A program made the position numbers and the translations under genes. This document shows positions 6,390 through 13,511 of a stretch of DNA of 23,099 nt, in pieces (position 1 is the stretch's first letter; each line of letters starts with the position of its first letter). This DNA is from a virus. The notes under the pieces are model-generated. The model was given only the letters and a program-made list of their open reading frames with translations, was not told the origin of the DNA and ran no database searches. The stretch lies in IMG/VR virus record IMGVR_UViG_3300021075_000017, positions 1 to 23,099 of that record; one strand, given 5' to 3'.

Positions 6390-7649
6390 TTAAACCATGC
6401 GACCTTTGGTCTTGCCACGCAACTCAATGCCACCGCCCTTGGCGAAGTGCTTCACAGCGCCACCAGTAGCCATGCGGATTTCACGACCCTCGGTAAGACC
6501 GCGCTTTTGAATCTTCGTGTTCTCCCCAGCGCGTGAGCTTCCATTCTGTGAACGATTCTCATACTTAACATCAGCCAGACCACCTTTAGCGAACTTCATG
6601 CCCTTGGCTTCCGCTTCCTCATGCTTGATCATTGACGCAGGAGCGCCCTTTTTCTTGAAGAAGTTAACTTCCTTGTCCATCATTTTTTTGGATTCCATGA
6701 TAGCTCCACCTTTCTTCATACCCATTGGAGGCTGGGCAGGAGGCGGCATGCCACCGGACGGGGGTCTACGCATAGGTTGCTGACGTTTCGCCATCATTGC
6801 TGCCATCATACGCGGGTCAGGACGCGCCCCGCCGGAAGGAGGCATACCGCCGCCCATTGCAAACTTCATACTTTTGGATTCCATAATACTGCCTCCTTGT
6901 TTCATACCGGTTTCGCCATACTTTTTTGCAACGGCATCAGCAGCATCTTTACTGGTAAAACCCCGCCTTCCATATATGTTTGGCCCTGGCGTAAGGGACT
7001 CACCTCTAGAAAGCTCACCCCGTTGCTTAGTGTAAGCTTTCTCTGCTTCCCGTAAGAAGTTTTGTCGCTCCCGATATGTTTGTCCCGCCGGAATAAAAGC
7101 TTCTCCAACTCGCCCAAGTCTTCCTATTGGGGTAAGAGAAGCAGCAGCCATAGTCATATCTTTTATACGTTCTGCGCTTTCAGCTTTTTTCTCGTCTGAT
7201 GGCATGTTTTTGTATTTCCTACTAGCCATGCCAGTAACCGCCTTTGTGTCTTCGGCAATTTCTTCTGAGGGTTTTGACTTGGCTATTACGGCTTTTTCTT
7301 CAGGAACATATTTTTCTTTGTATAAATCTTTAAGATCGGACGGGCCTGAATACGGATTTGTAACCTCACTCTTACCATCCTCACCGCTAAACCGTTTGCC
7401 TTTCTTAGTCATACCGCCCCCCTTTAATCCTGCATACTTATTAAGATTAGCCACCGGAATATCCATTTTTCCATGTCGCGTGTTGGGTTTGTTAATACCA
7501 GCCCGCCCGCCGCTTCCAAATTTTTTACCCAGGTCAGCAGCAGCAAAGTCTTTGCCAACAGATTGAGATACCCCAGCCTTTTTAGCAAATGAGGGGCTAT
7601 GAGCTACTGCTTGCATGAAACGATGCTGCTTTGCAGAGGTAGAAGGCAT
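6390..7649 (-). CDS. Gly/Lys-rich virion-associated protein with repeats
   Basis: 419 aa. The N-terminus (AKQHRFMQAVAHSPSFAKK, GVSQSVGKDFAAAD) is a phage motif I have seen in small basic proteins of head clusters. From about 249 to the end, short units repeat: QGGSIMESKSMKFAMGGG (250-268), KGGAIMESKKMM (313-324), AKGMKFAKGG (348-357), then HFAKGGGIELRGKTKGRMV (401-419). Between them is Pro/Met-rich sequence (285-310). It is highly basic and likely disordered. The start overlaps the upstream stop as TAATG. A DNA- or capsid-binding internal protein is possible. The C-terminal motif is shared with the 83-aa neighbour. Confidence 0.6.
   Translation of the reverse strand: MPSTSAKQHRFMQAVAHSPSFAKKAGVSQSVGKDFAAADLGKKFGSGGRAGINKPNTRHGKMDIPVANLNKYAGLKGGGMTKKGKRFSGEDGKSEVTNPYSGPSDLKDLYKEKYVPEEKAVIAKSKPSEEIAEDTKAVTGMASRKYKNMPSDEKKAESAERIKDMTMAAASLTPIGRLGRVGEAFIPAGQTYRERQNFLREAEKAYTKQRGELSRGESLTPGPNIYGRRGFTSKDAADAVAKKYGETGMKQGGSIMESKSMKFAMGGGMPPSGGARPDPRMMAAMMAKRQQPMRRPPSGGMPPPAQPPMGMKKGGAIMESKKMMDKEVNFFKKKGAPASMIKHEEAEAKGMKFAKGGLADVKYENRSQNGSSRAGENTKIQKRGLTEGREIRMATGGAVKHFAKGGGIELRGKTKGRMV
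6686..6906. repeat. Direct repeat pair inside the 419-aa gene
   Basis: Two copies of a segment of about 35 bases, at roughly 6686-6723 and 6872-6906, share TTGGATTCCAT and nearby bases. They encode the GG-S/A-IMESK peptide units. They explain the repeated protein motif and could allow unit gain or loss by recombination. Confidence 0.55.
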
Positions 7650-7900
7650 TACACAAACCTGCCTTTGGTTTTACCGCGAGATTCTATGCCGCCACCACGA
7701 GCCATTTTTTTAGCGGGGAGTCTGTTAATCTCTCTACGGTTTTGAGCCGCCTGCTCGTCTTCTCCGGCGCTACCAAAAAGCCTTCCTTCGCCCATTGTAG
7801 ACCTAGTATTTGGTGCCTTAGCTTCCTTCTTATCCCTATCTGCCTCGGCTTGTTGCACTTTAAGATCAGCCAGAGCCTTACCAGAAATTTCATCAGCCAT
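7649..7900 (-). CDS. Small basic protein ending [15 protein letters not shown]
   Basis: 83 aa, charged and Gly/Lys/Arg-rich ([31 protein letters not shown]). Its last 15 residues match the end of the 419-aa neighbour with only two differences ([15 protein letters not shown] against GGGIELRGKTKGRMV). The start has an excellent ribosome site, AGGAG six bases upstream, which lies inside the last codons of the HNH gene. Function unknown; the shared tail suggests a common binding partner, perhaps capsid or DNA. Confidence 0.6.
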   Translation of the reverse strand: MADEISGKALADLKVQQAEADRDKKEAKAPNTRSTMGEGRLFGSAGEDEQAAQNRREINRLPAKKMARGGGIESRGKTKGRFV

Positions 7901-8339
7901 GTTTATCTCCTAGCAGTTCCAAGCCCGAAGGCGGCGATTTTAAATATTCTTCCCATTTGGGGCTATCACATGAAGCGTATAAATACTGAGCGGCAAACTC
8001 TAAAAGCGTCGGGTCATCTCTAAAATGCCCAAGTCCACGGTTGCAATGGTTGCACAGCATACCTCTTACTTTGCCTGTTGCGTGGTCGTGGTCAACTACC
8101 AGCTTTCCTTCATCGCCACAAATAACGCACTGCATTATGGTTAATTTTAAATCCGCTAAAGTTTCATCAGTAATTGCGTTGCGGTATGCTCCACGGCAAT
8201 TGGCATTACGGTAATCATTTCGACAGGCGCGGCACCAGCTATCAAATCCAGACTTTGTTTTGTTATGCAATGGGAAATTTACCGCGTCAAGCGGTTTTAT
8301 TTCTTTGCAACGAGTGCAAGATTTTGTTAACAGTTCCAT
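7893..8339 (-). CDS. HNH endonuclease, recombination endonuclease VII type
   Basis: 148 aa. The first zinc knuckle pair is C8/C11 and C36/C39. The endonuclease VII core follows: CVIC at 71-74, the DHDH motif at 83-86, GMLCNHCN at 93-100 with C96/C99 and the catalytic-type Asn100, then [10 protein letters not shown]. This metal-binding order is typical of the T4 gp49-like family; many free-standing copies act as homing-type nucleases. The start lies in the last codons of the DUF6321 gene (13-nt overlap) and the end covers the ribosome site and first bases of the 83-aa gene. Family assignment is confident; Holliday-junction resolution versus homing cannot be decided. Confidence 0.85.
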   Translation of the reverse strand: MELLTKSCTRCKEIKPLDAVNFPLHNKTKSGFDSWCRACRNDYRNANCRGAYRNAITDETLADLKLTIMQCVICGDEGKLVVDHDHATGKVRGMLCNHCNRGLGHFRDDPTLLEFAAQYLYASCDSPKWEEYLKSPPSGLELLGDKHG

Positions 8340-8593
8340 GCTTTTAAAGATAACGCCTTACGTGTTGGTTTACCATTGGGCTTCTTCATCGGCCCCTCCA
8401 TACCCGTCATCCTCGCGCAAAAAGACTTCCTTCTTCCAGCGTCTTTTTTTGTTTTTGGATGCGGTGCTGGTGGCTTCAATCCGGGCTTTCCGGGATTGGC
8501 TGCGTTGTAAGAAGCCCTCCCCTTCGCGTTCAGACCACCCTTCGCACTCTTGCCTTCTTTTCTTGTCCATGCTTGTGTCAATTTTCCACCCAT
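8327..8593 (-). CDS. DUF6321-type basic phage protein
   Basis: 88 aa, highly basic. Its signature is [19 protein letters not shown], then [13 protein letters not shown], and the C-terminal SLKAWNC, which I recall as the DUF6321 family found in many marine and freshwater phages. Function unknown; the Cys-containing SFCARM segment and charge suggest a nucleic-acid contact. The ATG overlaps the upstream gene by 16 nt with no good ribosome site; a TTG four codons later, preceded by GGTGG, is an alternative start. The end is natural (WNC), so it was not truncated by the HNH gene that begins inside its last codons. Confidence 0.7.
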   Translation of the reverse strand: MGGKLTQAWTRKEGKSAKGGLNAKGRASYNAANPGKPGLKPPAPHPKTKKDAGRRKSFCARMTGMEGPMKKPNGKPTRKALSLKAWNC

Positions 8594-8766
8594 ACAGTTT
8601 TGGGGTAAATATCTACAGTCTCTTCTACAGCGTTACATTCGTTGCACACATGCGTAAAAGGTTTTGCTTTGTACTTAACACTAAACTTATGCTGATACTC
8701 ACCGCCACAATCACACATCAAACGCTCTACTTTCCATGTGATCGGGGCTACTGTTATATGGCTCAC
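8578..8766 (-). CDS. Small zinc-ribbon protein
   Basis: 62 aa. The four metal ligands are probably C18, C20, C41 and C44 (CDCGGEY ... CNEC), separated by a short basic strand segment (HKFSVKYKAK). The first pair is spaced CxC, not CxxC. The GTG start overlaps the glycosyltransferase stop as GTGA, so it is probably coupled. Role unknown. Confidence 0.6.
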   Translation of the reverse strand: MSHITVAPITWKVERLMCDCGGEYQHKFSVKYKAKPFTHVCNECNAVEETVDIYPKTVWVEN

Positions 8767-9515
8767 GCTGCTTCACTCATGGTTTGGTTTGAAATCATGG
8801 ACGGATACAGAACGTCAACACCAAAGTCACTCTTATGCTCAATCACGCCCATGTGACCCAGCTTGATAGTCGGGTCAACCCACACCTCAAACCCAGCCTC
8901 ACGCGCACGATCACAGAAGAGAAAGTCTTCGCCAATCATGCCTTCAGGGGTTACCAAGAAGTCAAAGAAGCTGTAAAGGGTTTGTGGGCTGTTGGTGTCC
9001 ATATGCTTCCACTCAGGATGCATTTCAGCCAACTTGGTAAAGACTTGCTTCTGGATCATCATAAAGCCCGTAGCTACACGGAAAGCCCTGACAAGACCGT
9101 CTTCATCCATCGTAACTTTGCCACGAGAGCCATTGATCCCATCTCCGCCATCTAATGACAGGATGTAGGTCTTTGATTCTTTACGGGCTAGATAAGCACC
9201 GGCGACAACCCCACGGGCTTGATTCCATGCCATTAACCGGATGACTGACTCAGGCTCAAACGTCATGTCCGCGTCAATGAACATCAGGTGGTCACAATCA
9301 GACTCCAAGAACTGTTTGGCAATGACGTTACGCGCACGGGAAACAACAGAGCAACCACAGATGCTATTCACCTGTATATCAATCCCGTGCTGTAACACCA
9401 TCTGGCTAAGTTTCATCAATGAAACCGCCATGCTTACAGTTACTTTGTGGTCATAGGCGGGAAGCCCTATCATCAACTTCTTACCCGCCAGATTGAACCC
9501 TTTGTTTGTTTGCAT
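8763..9515 (-). CDS. GT-A fold glycosyltransferase
   Basis: 250 aa. The hallmarks of an inverting GT-A (family 2-like) enzyme are in order: NSICGCSVVSRARN (50-63), the metal/nucleotide-binding DAD at 81-83 in HLMFIDADMTFEP, the catalytic-base-type GEDFLFC at 195-201, and the metal-ligand-type His at 221 in KLGHMG. No membrane helix is visible, so it should be cytoplasmic and act on phage DNA, a virion protein or a host glycan, using an unknown nucleotide sugar. It is embedded between beta-rich virion genes, which favours virion protein glycosylation (inference). The ribosome site is weak (CGGAT). The start lies two bases after the upstream stop. Confidence 0.8.
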   Translation of the reverse strand: MQTNKGFNLAGKKLMIGLPAYDHKVTVSMAVSLMKLSQMVLQHGIDIQVNSICGCSVVSRARNVIAKQFLESDCDHLMFIDADMTFEPESVIRLMAWNQARGVVAGAYLARKESKTYILSLDGGDGINGSRGKVTMDEDGLVRAFRVATGFMMIQKQVFTKLAEMHPEWKHMDTNSPQTLYSFFDFLVTPEGMIGEDFLFCDRAREAGFEVWVDPTIKLGHMGVIEHKSDFGVDVLYPSMISNQTMSEAA

Positions 9516-9517
9516 GT

Positions 9518-10039
9518 TTATCCGTAATAAATGGTTACGCCAGTTTGGTTTGTTTGAAGAATATACATGCCGGTATAGGCAATAATACCCTCGCCCGGAA
9601 TCAACACGTTTTGGTTCTGCGGCACTCCAGAGGTGGTAAGCGCAGCCGTATCAATTGAAGTCATCCAACGGCCTGTAGTAAAAGTGCAAGCGCCGCCAAC
9701 AATTGTCCTGCTGTTGATGTCAGTAACGGTAAAGGTATTAGCATCTGCAACCGTAACTACTTTATAGTTTCCATTGGTAGCAGATACACCCGTAACCGAA
9801 CCGAAAGTAATCCCGACTTGTTGCCCGACTATAAAACCATGTGCGGTGCTAGTAACCGTAACGGTATTGGTTGACTGAGCATACCCCGTAGTAGCAGCAG
9901 TTGGGGCGGTGGTGGTGTCGTATACGTTAATAGTTCCAGCCGTAGCCGAAGCAATATACAGTAGGCTTTTAAGCCTATAGCGCCCAAGGACAGCAAAACC
10001 ACTGCTGTTTAGATGTGCTGATAGAACGTCTGTTTGCAT
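9518..10039 (-). CDS. Virion protein with FCCH-like beta domain
   Basis: 173 aa from the ATG at 10039; a GTG codon just before it at 10042 is an equally placed alternative, and AGGAG precedes both. The N-terminal half looks like a head or tail beta protein (LKSLLYIASATAGTINVYDT). The middle has the strand pattern TNTVTVTSTAHGFIVGQQV, TNGNYKVVTV, DANTFTVTD, which I recognise from domains annotated as ubiquitin-activating E1 FCCH-like in phage fibre and structural proteins. It is a structural beta barrel, not an E1 enzyme. Virion location is inferred. Confidence 0.65.
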   Translation of the reverse strand: MQTDVLSAHLNSSGFAVLGRYRLKSLLYIASATAGTINVYDTTTAPTAATTGYAQSTNTVTVTSTAHGFIVGQQVGITFGSVTGVSATNGNYKVVTVADANTFTVTDINSRTIVGGACTFTTGRWMTSIDTAALTTSGVPQNQNVLIPGEGIIAYTGMYILQTNQTGVTIYYG

Positions 10040-10087
10040 CACAGTAATCTCCTAAGATGTTAATTGGGGGCCGAAGCCCCCAGAAGA

Positions 10088-10600
10088 TTAAGAGAACGGC
10101 GTAGCAGCAGTGCCGGAACCCACCAGAACGCCATTTACAGACCAGAGGTTAGCCGCCAGCGGCACCAGAGTGATCTGGCTACCCCGCGCAGCGCCACCAG
10201 TAGTGGTCGCATTCAGCGTAATAATTGTGCTGGTAACAGACGCAAACGCGTTATAGACCGTGGACGTAACGCCCAATGTACCAACAAGTTTGTCTGAACC
10301 ACCACAGGTCACCGTCTGCGCCGTAGCACCAGCCGAGATGACGTTGAAGAACAAGTTGAACGCAACGCCAATGTTGCTAACCGTATTCGGGTCAGAGCCG
10401 GGGCCAGAAGTAACCGGATCGGCGGTTGTTACAATCGTCGGAAGAGTAATCGCGCAGGTTGCAGGAACCAGCAAGATATGACCAGCGTGAGTAGCAACAG
10501 AAAGGGTTACCGTAGCGCCAAGAGTAATGACGTTGCCGTTACCTTGGGAATAGAAACCATTAAGTGAACGGACGGGGCCGTCGAAAGTCGAAATAGCCAT
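10088..10600 (-). CDS. Beta-rich virion protein
   Basis: 170 aa from the ATG at 10600, chosen because AAGGAG lies a few bases upstream; an upstream TTG-type extension would include that ribosome site. The sequence is Thr/Val/Ala/Gly-rich with regular strands (GNVITLGATVTLSVATHAGH, STIITLNATTTGGAARGSQI) and few charges. It starts the second part of the late cluster, after the HNH insertion. The content fits a decoration, fibre or trimeric beta protein; no family is recognised. Confidence 0.6.
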   Translation of the reverse strand: MAISTFDGPVRSLNGFYSQGNGNVITLGATVTLSVATHAGHILLVPATCAITLPTIVTTADPVTSGPGSDPNTVSNIGVAFNLFFNVISAGATAQTVTCGGSDKLVGTLGVTSTVYNAFASVTSTIITLNATTTGGAARGSQITLVPLAANLWSVNGVLVGSGTAATPFS

Positions 10601-10691
10601 TTGAAACTCCTTGTGTGTTAGCACATCCGCATAGAGTCTCTAACAAGTCTGCTGGGGCAGTCGCTATGCGTAAAAATTCCCAGATAAAAAT

Positions 10692-10766
10692 ACAAGGGTG
10701 GCTGCGTGGTAACGGGCTTATCGTTCCTGTCCATGCTCCAGATGCTGCCAGATTGCCACCCTTTGT
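10692..10766. other. Imperfect inverted repeat downstream of HNH gene
   Basis: The 173-bp gap 10601-10773 holds an 11/12-bp inverted repeat: ACAAGGGTGGC at 10692-10702 and GCCACCCTTTGT at 10755-10766, one base different in length. The 52-bp loop region contains no clear T-tract, so it is not a standard terminator. I see no other feature in the gap except the ribosome site of the next gene. Confidence 0.35.
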
Positions 10767-10773
10767 CCCATTT

Positions 10774-11379
10774 TTACACCTCGGATGCTGTTGCGTCAAG
10801 GTGCTTATTTGACTTCTTTAGGTTCTCTTCCCTAGTGACTACCCGAAGGTTCCACGGAACATGCAGCCCACACACTGACTCCCCCCTCAACGGGACTATA
10901 TGGTCTACTACATACTTAACGCCTGTAACTCTGGTAGTCGCCATAGCGTCCAAATAAAACTGGCGGATTTGCACCCTATGTTCGGCAGTGAGCCAAGGAG
11001 GAGTAGCTTGTTTATGTTTATCCCTACGGTGTTTTGTACTAGCTTTTACCTCATCCGGATGGCGTAGCTTCCATATTTTCCTATAGGTCTGACGCTGCTC
11101 ATTCGACCTCCCCAAAGCCTTTGTTTTTACCAAATCTGTGTTAGCTGTGTAATACCGTTTCTTAGATGCCTGCCCTGCGTCCGACCTGTTGTAGTCAGCA
11201 AAATAGGTAGCTCGTTTTGTTAGCGCCTCCTTCCACTCTACTTTTATACATTCGATACAAGCCCCCTTTGTCTTGCGTGGCGCTATATGCCCATGCTTGC
11301 ACGGCTCTCCTGTGAAGTAATACTTGGCCCCTGTGGTCTGCGCTTCCTTTCGTGTCTTTGGCATCCCTGTAGTGTCCAC
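10774..11379 (-). CDS. HNH homing-type endonuclease
   Basis: 201 aa from a GTG at 11379, chosen because AGGAG lies six bases upstream; a methionine five codons later is the alternative. An N-terminal motif (GAKYYFTGEPCKHGH, with CIEC further on) is of a kind often found in phage HNH nucleases. A long basic helical linker follows, and a C-terminal HNH core has YVVDHIVPLRGE, VCGLHVPWNLRVV and ENLKKSNK, giving the DH, N and N residues of the fold. It sits just after the capsid terminator and upstream of the next virion gene, interrupting the head region as a free-standing mobile-type gene. A candidate promoter of its own precedes it. Function on DNA is inferred from family. Confidence 0.85.
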   Translation of the reverse strand: MDTTGMPKTRKEAQTTGAKYYFTGEPCKHGHIAPRKTKGACIECIKVEWKEALTKRATYFADYNRSDAGQASKKRYYTANTDLVKTKALGRSNEQRQTYRKIWKLRHPDEVKASTKHRRDKHKQATPPWLTAEHRVQIRQFYLDAMATTRVTGVKYVVDHIVPLRGESVCGLHVPWNLRVVTREENLKKSNKHLDATASEV

Positions 11380-11410
11380 GCCTGTCTCCTGTGAGGTCTT
11401 TGATACAGGA

Positions 11411-11439
11411 AGTATAACCCCTACAACATCAAAAAACAA
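11411..11439 (-). promoter_or_regulatory. Candidate sigma70 promoter for HNH gene
   Basis: On the minus strand TTGTTT (11439-11434), 17 bases, then TATACT (11416-11411). The -10 differs from consensus at one position; the -35 is weak. The predicted start near 11404 would give a leader of about 25 bases including AGGAG. It lies after the capsid terminator, so it may supply transcripts for the HNH gene and the downstream half of the cluster. Confidence 0.4.
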
Positions 11440-11443
11440 CTAA

Positions 11444-11474
11444 GCAATAAAAAAGGCCACCCAAAGGTGGCCTT
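11444..11474 (-). terminator. Intrinsic terminator after major capsid gene
   Basis: A perfect 9-bp stem (AAGGCCACC at 11453-11461, GGTGGCCTT at 11466-11474) with a 4-base loop is followed on the minus strand by a run of T residues interrupted only late (11452-11444). It lies 22 bases past the capsid stop. This is the only clear rho-independent terminator in the minus-strand cluster and probably limits readthrough of the abundant capsid transcript. Confidence 0.9.
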
Positions 11475-11496
11475 AGTAAAACTAACTACTTGATTC

Positions 11497-12405
11497 TTAA
11501 GAAGAACCTGATGCCCCAAAGATACCCAACGGATCGCTGGCACCAAAGCTGTACCGTTCTCTACTTTTGTAGCGAACATTCCCGGTGTCAAAGTCACCAT
11601 CCATTGAGTTATTCAATGGCGAACGGACAAAGTGCTTCAGACCATTCGGAACATCGGTCGTCAGGAACCAAGCATTGGTGTCAGTCAGGAAGTGATTGAC
11701 GCAATACCCGCCCGGAATCGAGCCGTTGTTCTTCAGCGCGTTGATGTCGTTGTTGTTGGTGCTGACACGCTGTTCCGTTTCCAGAAGACGAGTCGCAACG
11801 AACATCAGCGCCGGGGGAAGAACCAGCTTCTTGGGCTTCGCAGCGATGAGCAGACCGCGTTCATCCGTCCAACCGGCGATCTGAATTACCGCTGCCTCAA
11901 GGGAGGTTTCATTCAGGTCAGCAGCACCGCCCGTGTTGCTGTTCGTACCGCCAGAAACCAGCGGATGCGAAGCGGAACACAGGACAACACCGTCACCATA
12001 GGTCGGGCCACCAGTAAACGCGGTGTTAAGGATTGTAGCTGCCTTAACTTGCTTGGTGTACGCCATAGCACGAGCCAGACCTCTGGTATAACGAGCCGAA
12101 AGGCTGTCATACAGGTTGTCTTCCACCGCTTCTTCAGTGATAGAGAAACCCAAGGCAATGGTTTCGTGTTGGTAGCGGGCAGTCCATGCTTCTTGGGCGT
12201 TGTCATAGGCGATTGCGCTACCTTCAGACTTGACCGGAGCAGCCGAGAAACCCGACAGTTTTGTTTCTTCTTCAAAAGAACGCTCAGAGGTTTCAATCTC
12301 AAAAATCTCTTTATGTTCTTCACCATACTTCTTGTATTCCAGACCAAACAAAGCATTCAGACCCGGAAGAAGTTCTTTAAGTAGTTGTGCGCGTGAGATA
12401 GCCAT
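11497..12405 (-). CDS. Major capsid protein, HK97 fold
   Basis: 302 aa. The form is that of the Mu gpT-like/HK97-fold capsid family: an N-terminal helix (LLKELLPGLNALFGLEYKKY), then FEIETSERSFEEETKL, an E-loop-like region, SITEEAVEDNLYDSLSARYT and ARAMAYTKQVKAATILN in the spine helix, and conserved segments GVVLCSASHPLVSG and AAKPKKLVLPPALM. The protein forms the shell lattice. AGGAG is eight bases before the ATG. A terminator follows directly and the decoration-like gene precedes it, a normal head-gene order. No cleavage propeptide is obvious, in line with a separate scaffold gene. Confidence 0.9.
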   Translation of the reverse strand: MAISRAQLLKELLPGLNALFGLEYKKYGEEHKEIFEIETSERSFEEETKLSGFSAAPVKSEGSAIAYDNAQEAWTARYQHETIALGFSITEEAVEDNLYDSLSARYTRGLARAMAYTKQVKAATILNTAFTGGPTYGDGVVLCSASHPLVSGGTNSNTGGAADLNETSLEAAVIQIAGWTDERGLLIAAKPKKLVLPPALMFVATRLLETEQRVSTNNNDINALKNNGSIPGGYCVNHFLTDTNAWFLTTDVPNGLKHFVRSPLNNSMDGDFDTGNVRYKSRERYSFGASDPLGIFGASGSS

Positions 12406-12416
12406 TATTTATTCTC

Positions 12417-13031
12417 CTAGACGCCGGTTGCAAGGCGATATTGATGAATGCCTTGGTTCCAAGCTACTAGAACTTCGACAAAGGAACCGGTAGCCGGTGC
12501 GGTATCAGGCACAACATCCACAACTTTACACGGGATTGCTGCCGTGGTTGCGGTGCTATTCAGAACGCAATGTGCGCTGTTGCCGGTGGTCGTACTACCA
12601 GCATTAACCACCAGCGCGGCATTTCCGCCAACCATCGTTCCACGAGTAGCTTGAGCAACAGTGGTAGTTCCAGAAACAATCGCGGTCTTCATCACCAGAT
12701 CAGGATCGTCCGCAACATACGCGATAATAGCGCTCGTGGTATCCGGGGTACCGGCGGTCAGAGCGGGGTAATACTGACCATAAATGCGCTGGCCCGATGA
12801 GTTGATATAGCTGCAACCCATAAAGATACCAACCACATTAACCGTGGTCGCAGTAAAAACAGCCGTAGTGATACAGCCATTTGAAGACATGAGAACCACA
12901 TCACCAAAGTAAATACTGGTGCCGTGTGCCGTAGTGATAGGAATTTGCCGGGTTGAACCGGAAAAGACCTGTCCGCCCAGCAGATTTACGGGGATTAACC
13001 CGTAGGGCGCTGAAACAGTAGGATAAGCCAT
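12417..13031 (-). CDS. Capsid decoration-like protein
   Basis: 204 aa. AGGAG is six bases before the ATG. The protein starts MAYPTVSAPYGLIPVNLLGG, a form seen in proteins encoded directly beside phage capsid genes, and continues as Thr/Val/Gly strands (TTVNVVGIFMGCSYIN, IIAYVADDPDLVMKTA). With few helices it should be an all-beta, possibly trimeric protein sitting on the capsid surface. It lies 11 bases from the capsid gene. Whether it is a decoration protein or a head fibre cannot be decided from the sequence. Confidence 0.65.
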   Translation of the reverse strand: MAYPTVSAPYGLIPVNLLGGQVFSGSTRQIPITTAHGTSIYFGDVVLMSSNGCITTAVFTATTVNVVGIFMGCSYINSSGQRIYGQYYPALTAGTPDTTSAIIAYVADDPDLVMKTAIVSGTTTVAQATRGTMVGGNAALVVNAGSTTTGNSAHCVLNSTATTAAIPCKVVDVVPDTAPATGSFVEVLVAWNQGIHQYRLATGV

Positions 13032-13052
13032 TAAGGACTCCTGATATATAAG

Positions 13053-13511
13053 TTAAGAATTACCACGACCAAACGAAACATCGGATTTCTTCTCACTAAA
13101 GAGAGGCATACGCGCATCGTTGGACTGCATAAAGCTGTTATCTACGGCTTTTATCTGATCTGCGGATGCTTTGTTATAAAATGCTGCGCGTTGCTCCATA
13201 AATTCTTTAGGAATTTTGCACAGTAAAAGCCCACCAATCTCGATATTGCCTCTAAACCTGCTGTTAGGATCAGAAAAAACATGCATTTGCGGTTGCGACT
13301 CCGCTTTTACAGGTTCCCAACCTTCACGGAATTTTGCAGACGTATTTGTGGGATCAAATTGACCCAGCAAAGCTGTCCGTACCCACCTGAACGAATACCC
13401 TTCTTCCGGTTGAGGAGTGGGCAGTCCAGTTGGTTGTTCCCAACGCTTTGCGCGTTGTGTTGCTGCACGAGCTTCTTGTTCACGATCCGTACGATTAGTA
13501 GCATCAACCAT
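13053..13511 (-). CDS. Conserved head-cluster protein, unknown function
   Basis: 152 aa. Its N-terminus is charged and helical (NRTDREQEARAATQRAKRWE); the middle holds EEGYSFRWVRTALLGQFDPT and FREGWEPVKAE, then GNIEIGGLLLCKIPKEFMEQR; the C-terminus is polar. It overlaps the scaffold gene by 8 bases with a GGAG site inside that gene. Similar proteins occur between scaffold and capsid genes in environmental phages; a scaffold partner or minor capsid role is possible. No enzyme motif. Confidence 0.65.
   Translation of the reverse strand: MVDATNRTDREQEARAATQRAKRWEQPTGLPTPQPEEGYSFRWVRTALLGQFDPTNTSAKFREGWEPVKAESQPQMHVFSDPNSRFRGNIEIGGLLLCKIPKEFMEQRAAFYNKASADQIKAVDNSFMQSNDARMPLFSEKKSDVSFGRGNS

Noticed and set aside
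8260-8856. Plus-strand 198-aa frame
   Set aside because: Runs antisense across four recognised minus-strand genes; no domain or start signal.
10692-10766. Inverted repeat as terminator of the HNH gene
   Set aside because: The loop is over 50 bases and no T-run follows the stem.
10560-10799. Minus-strand 79-aa frame after the HNH gene
   Set aside because: Spans the HNH end, the gap and the start of the next gene; no motif and no ribosome site.
11632-12384. Plus-strand 250-aa open frame
   Set aside because: Lies wholly antisense to the major capsid gene, shows no family motif and lacks a convincing ribosome site.
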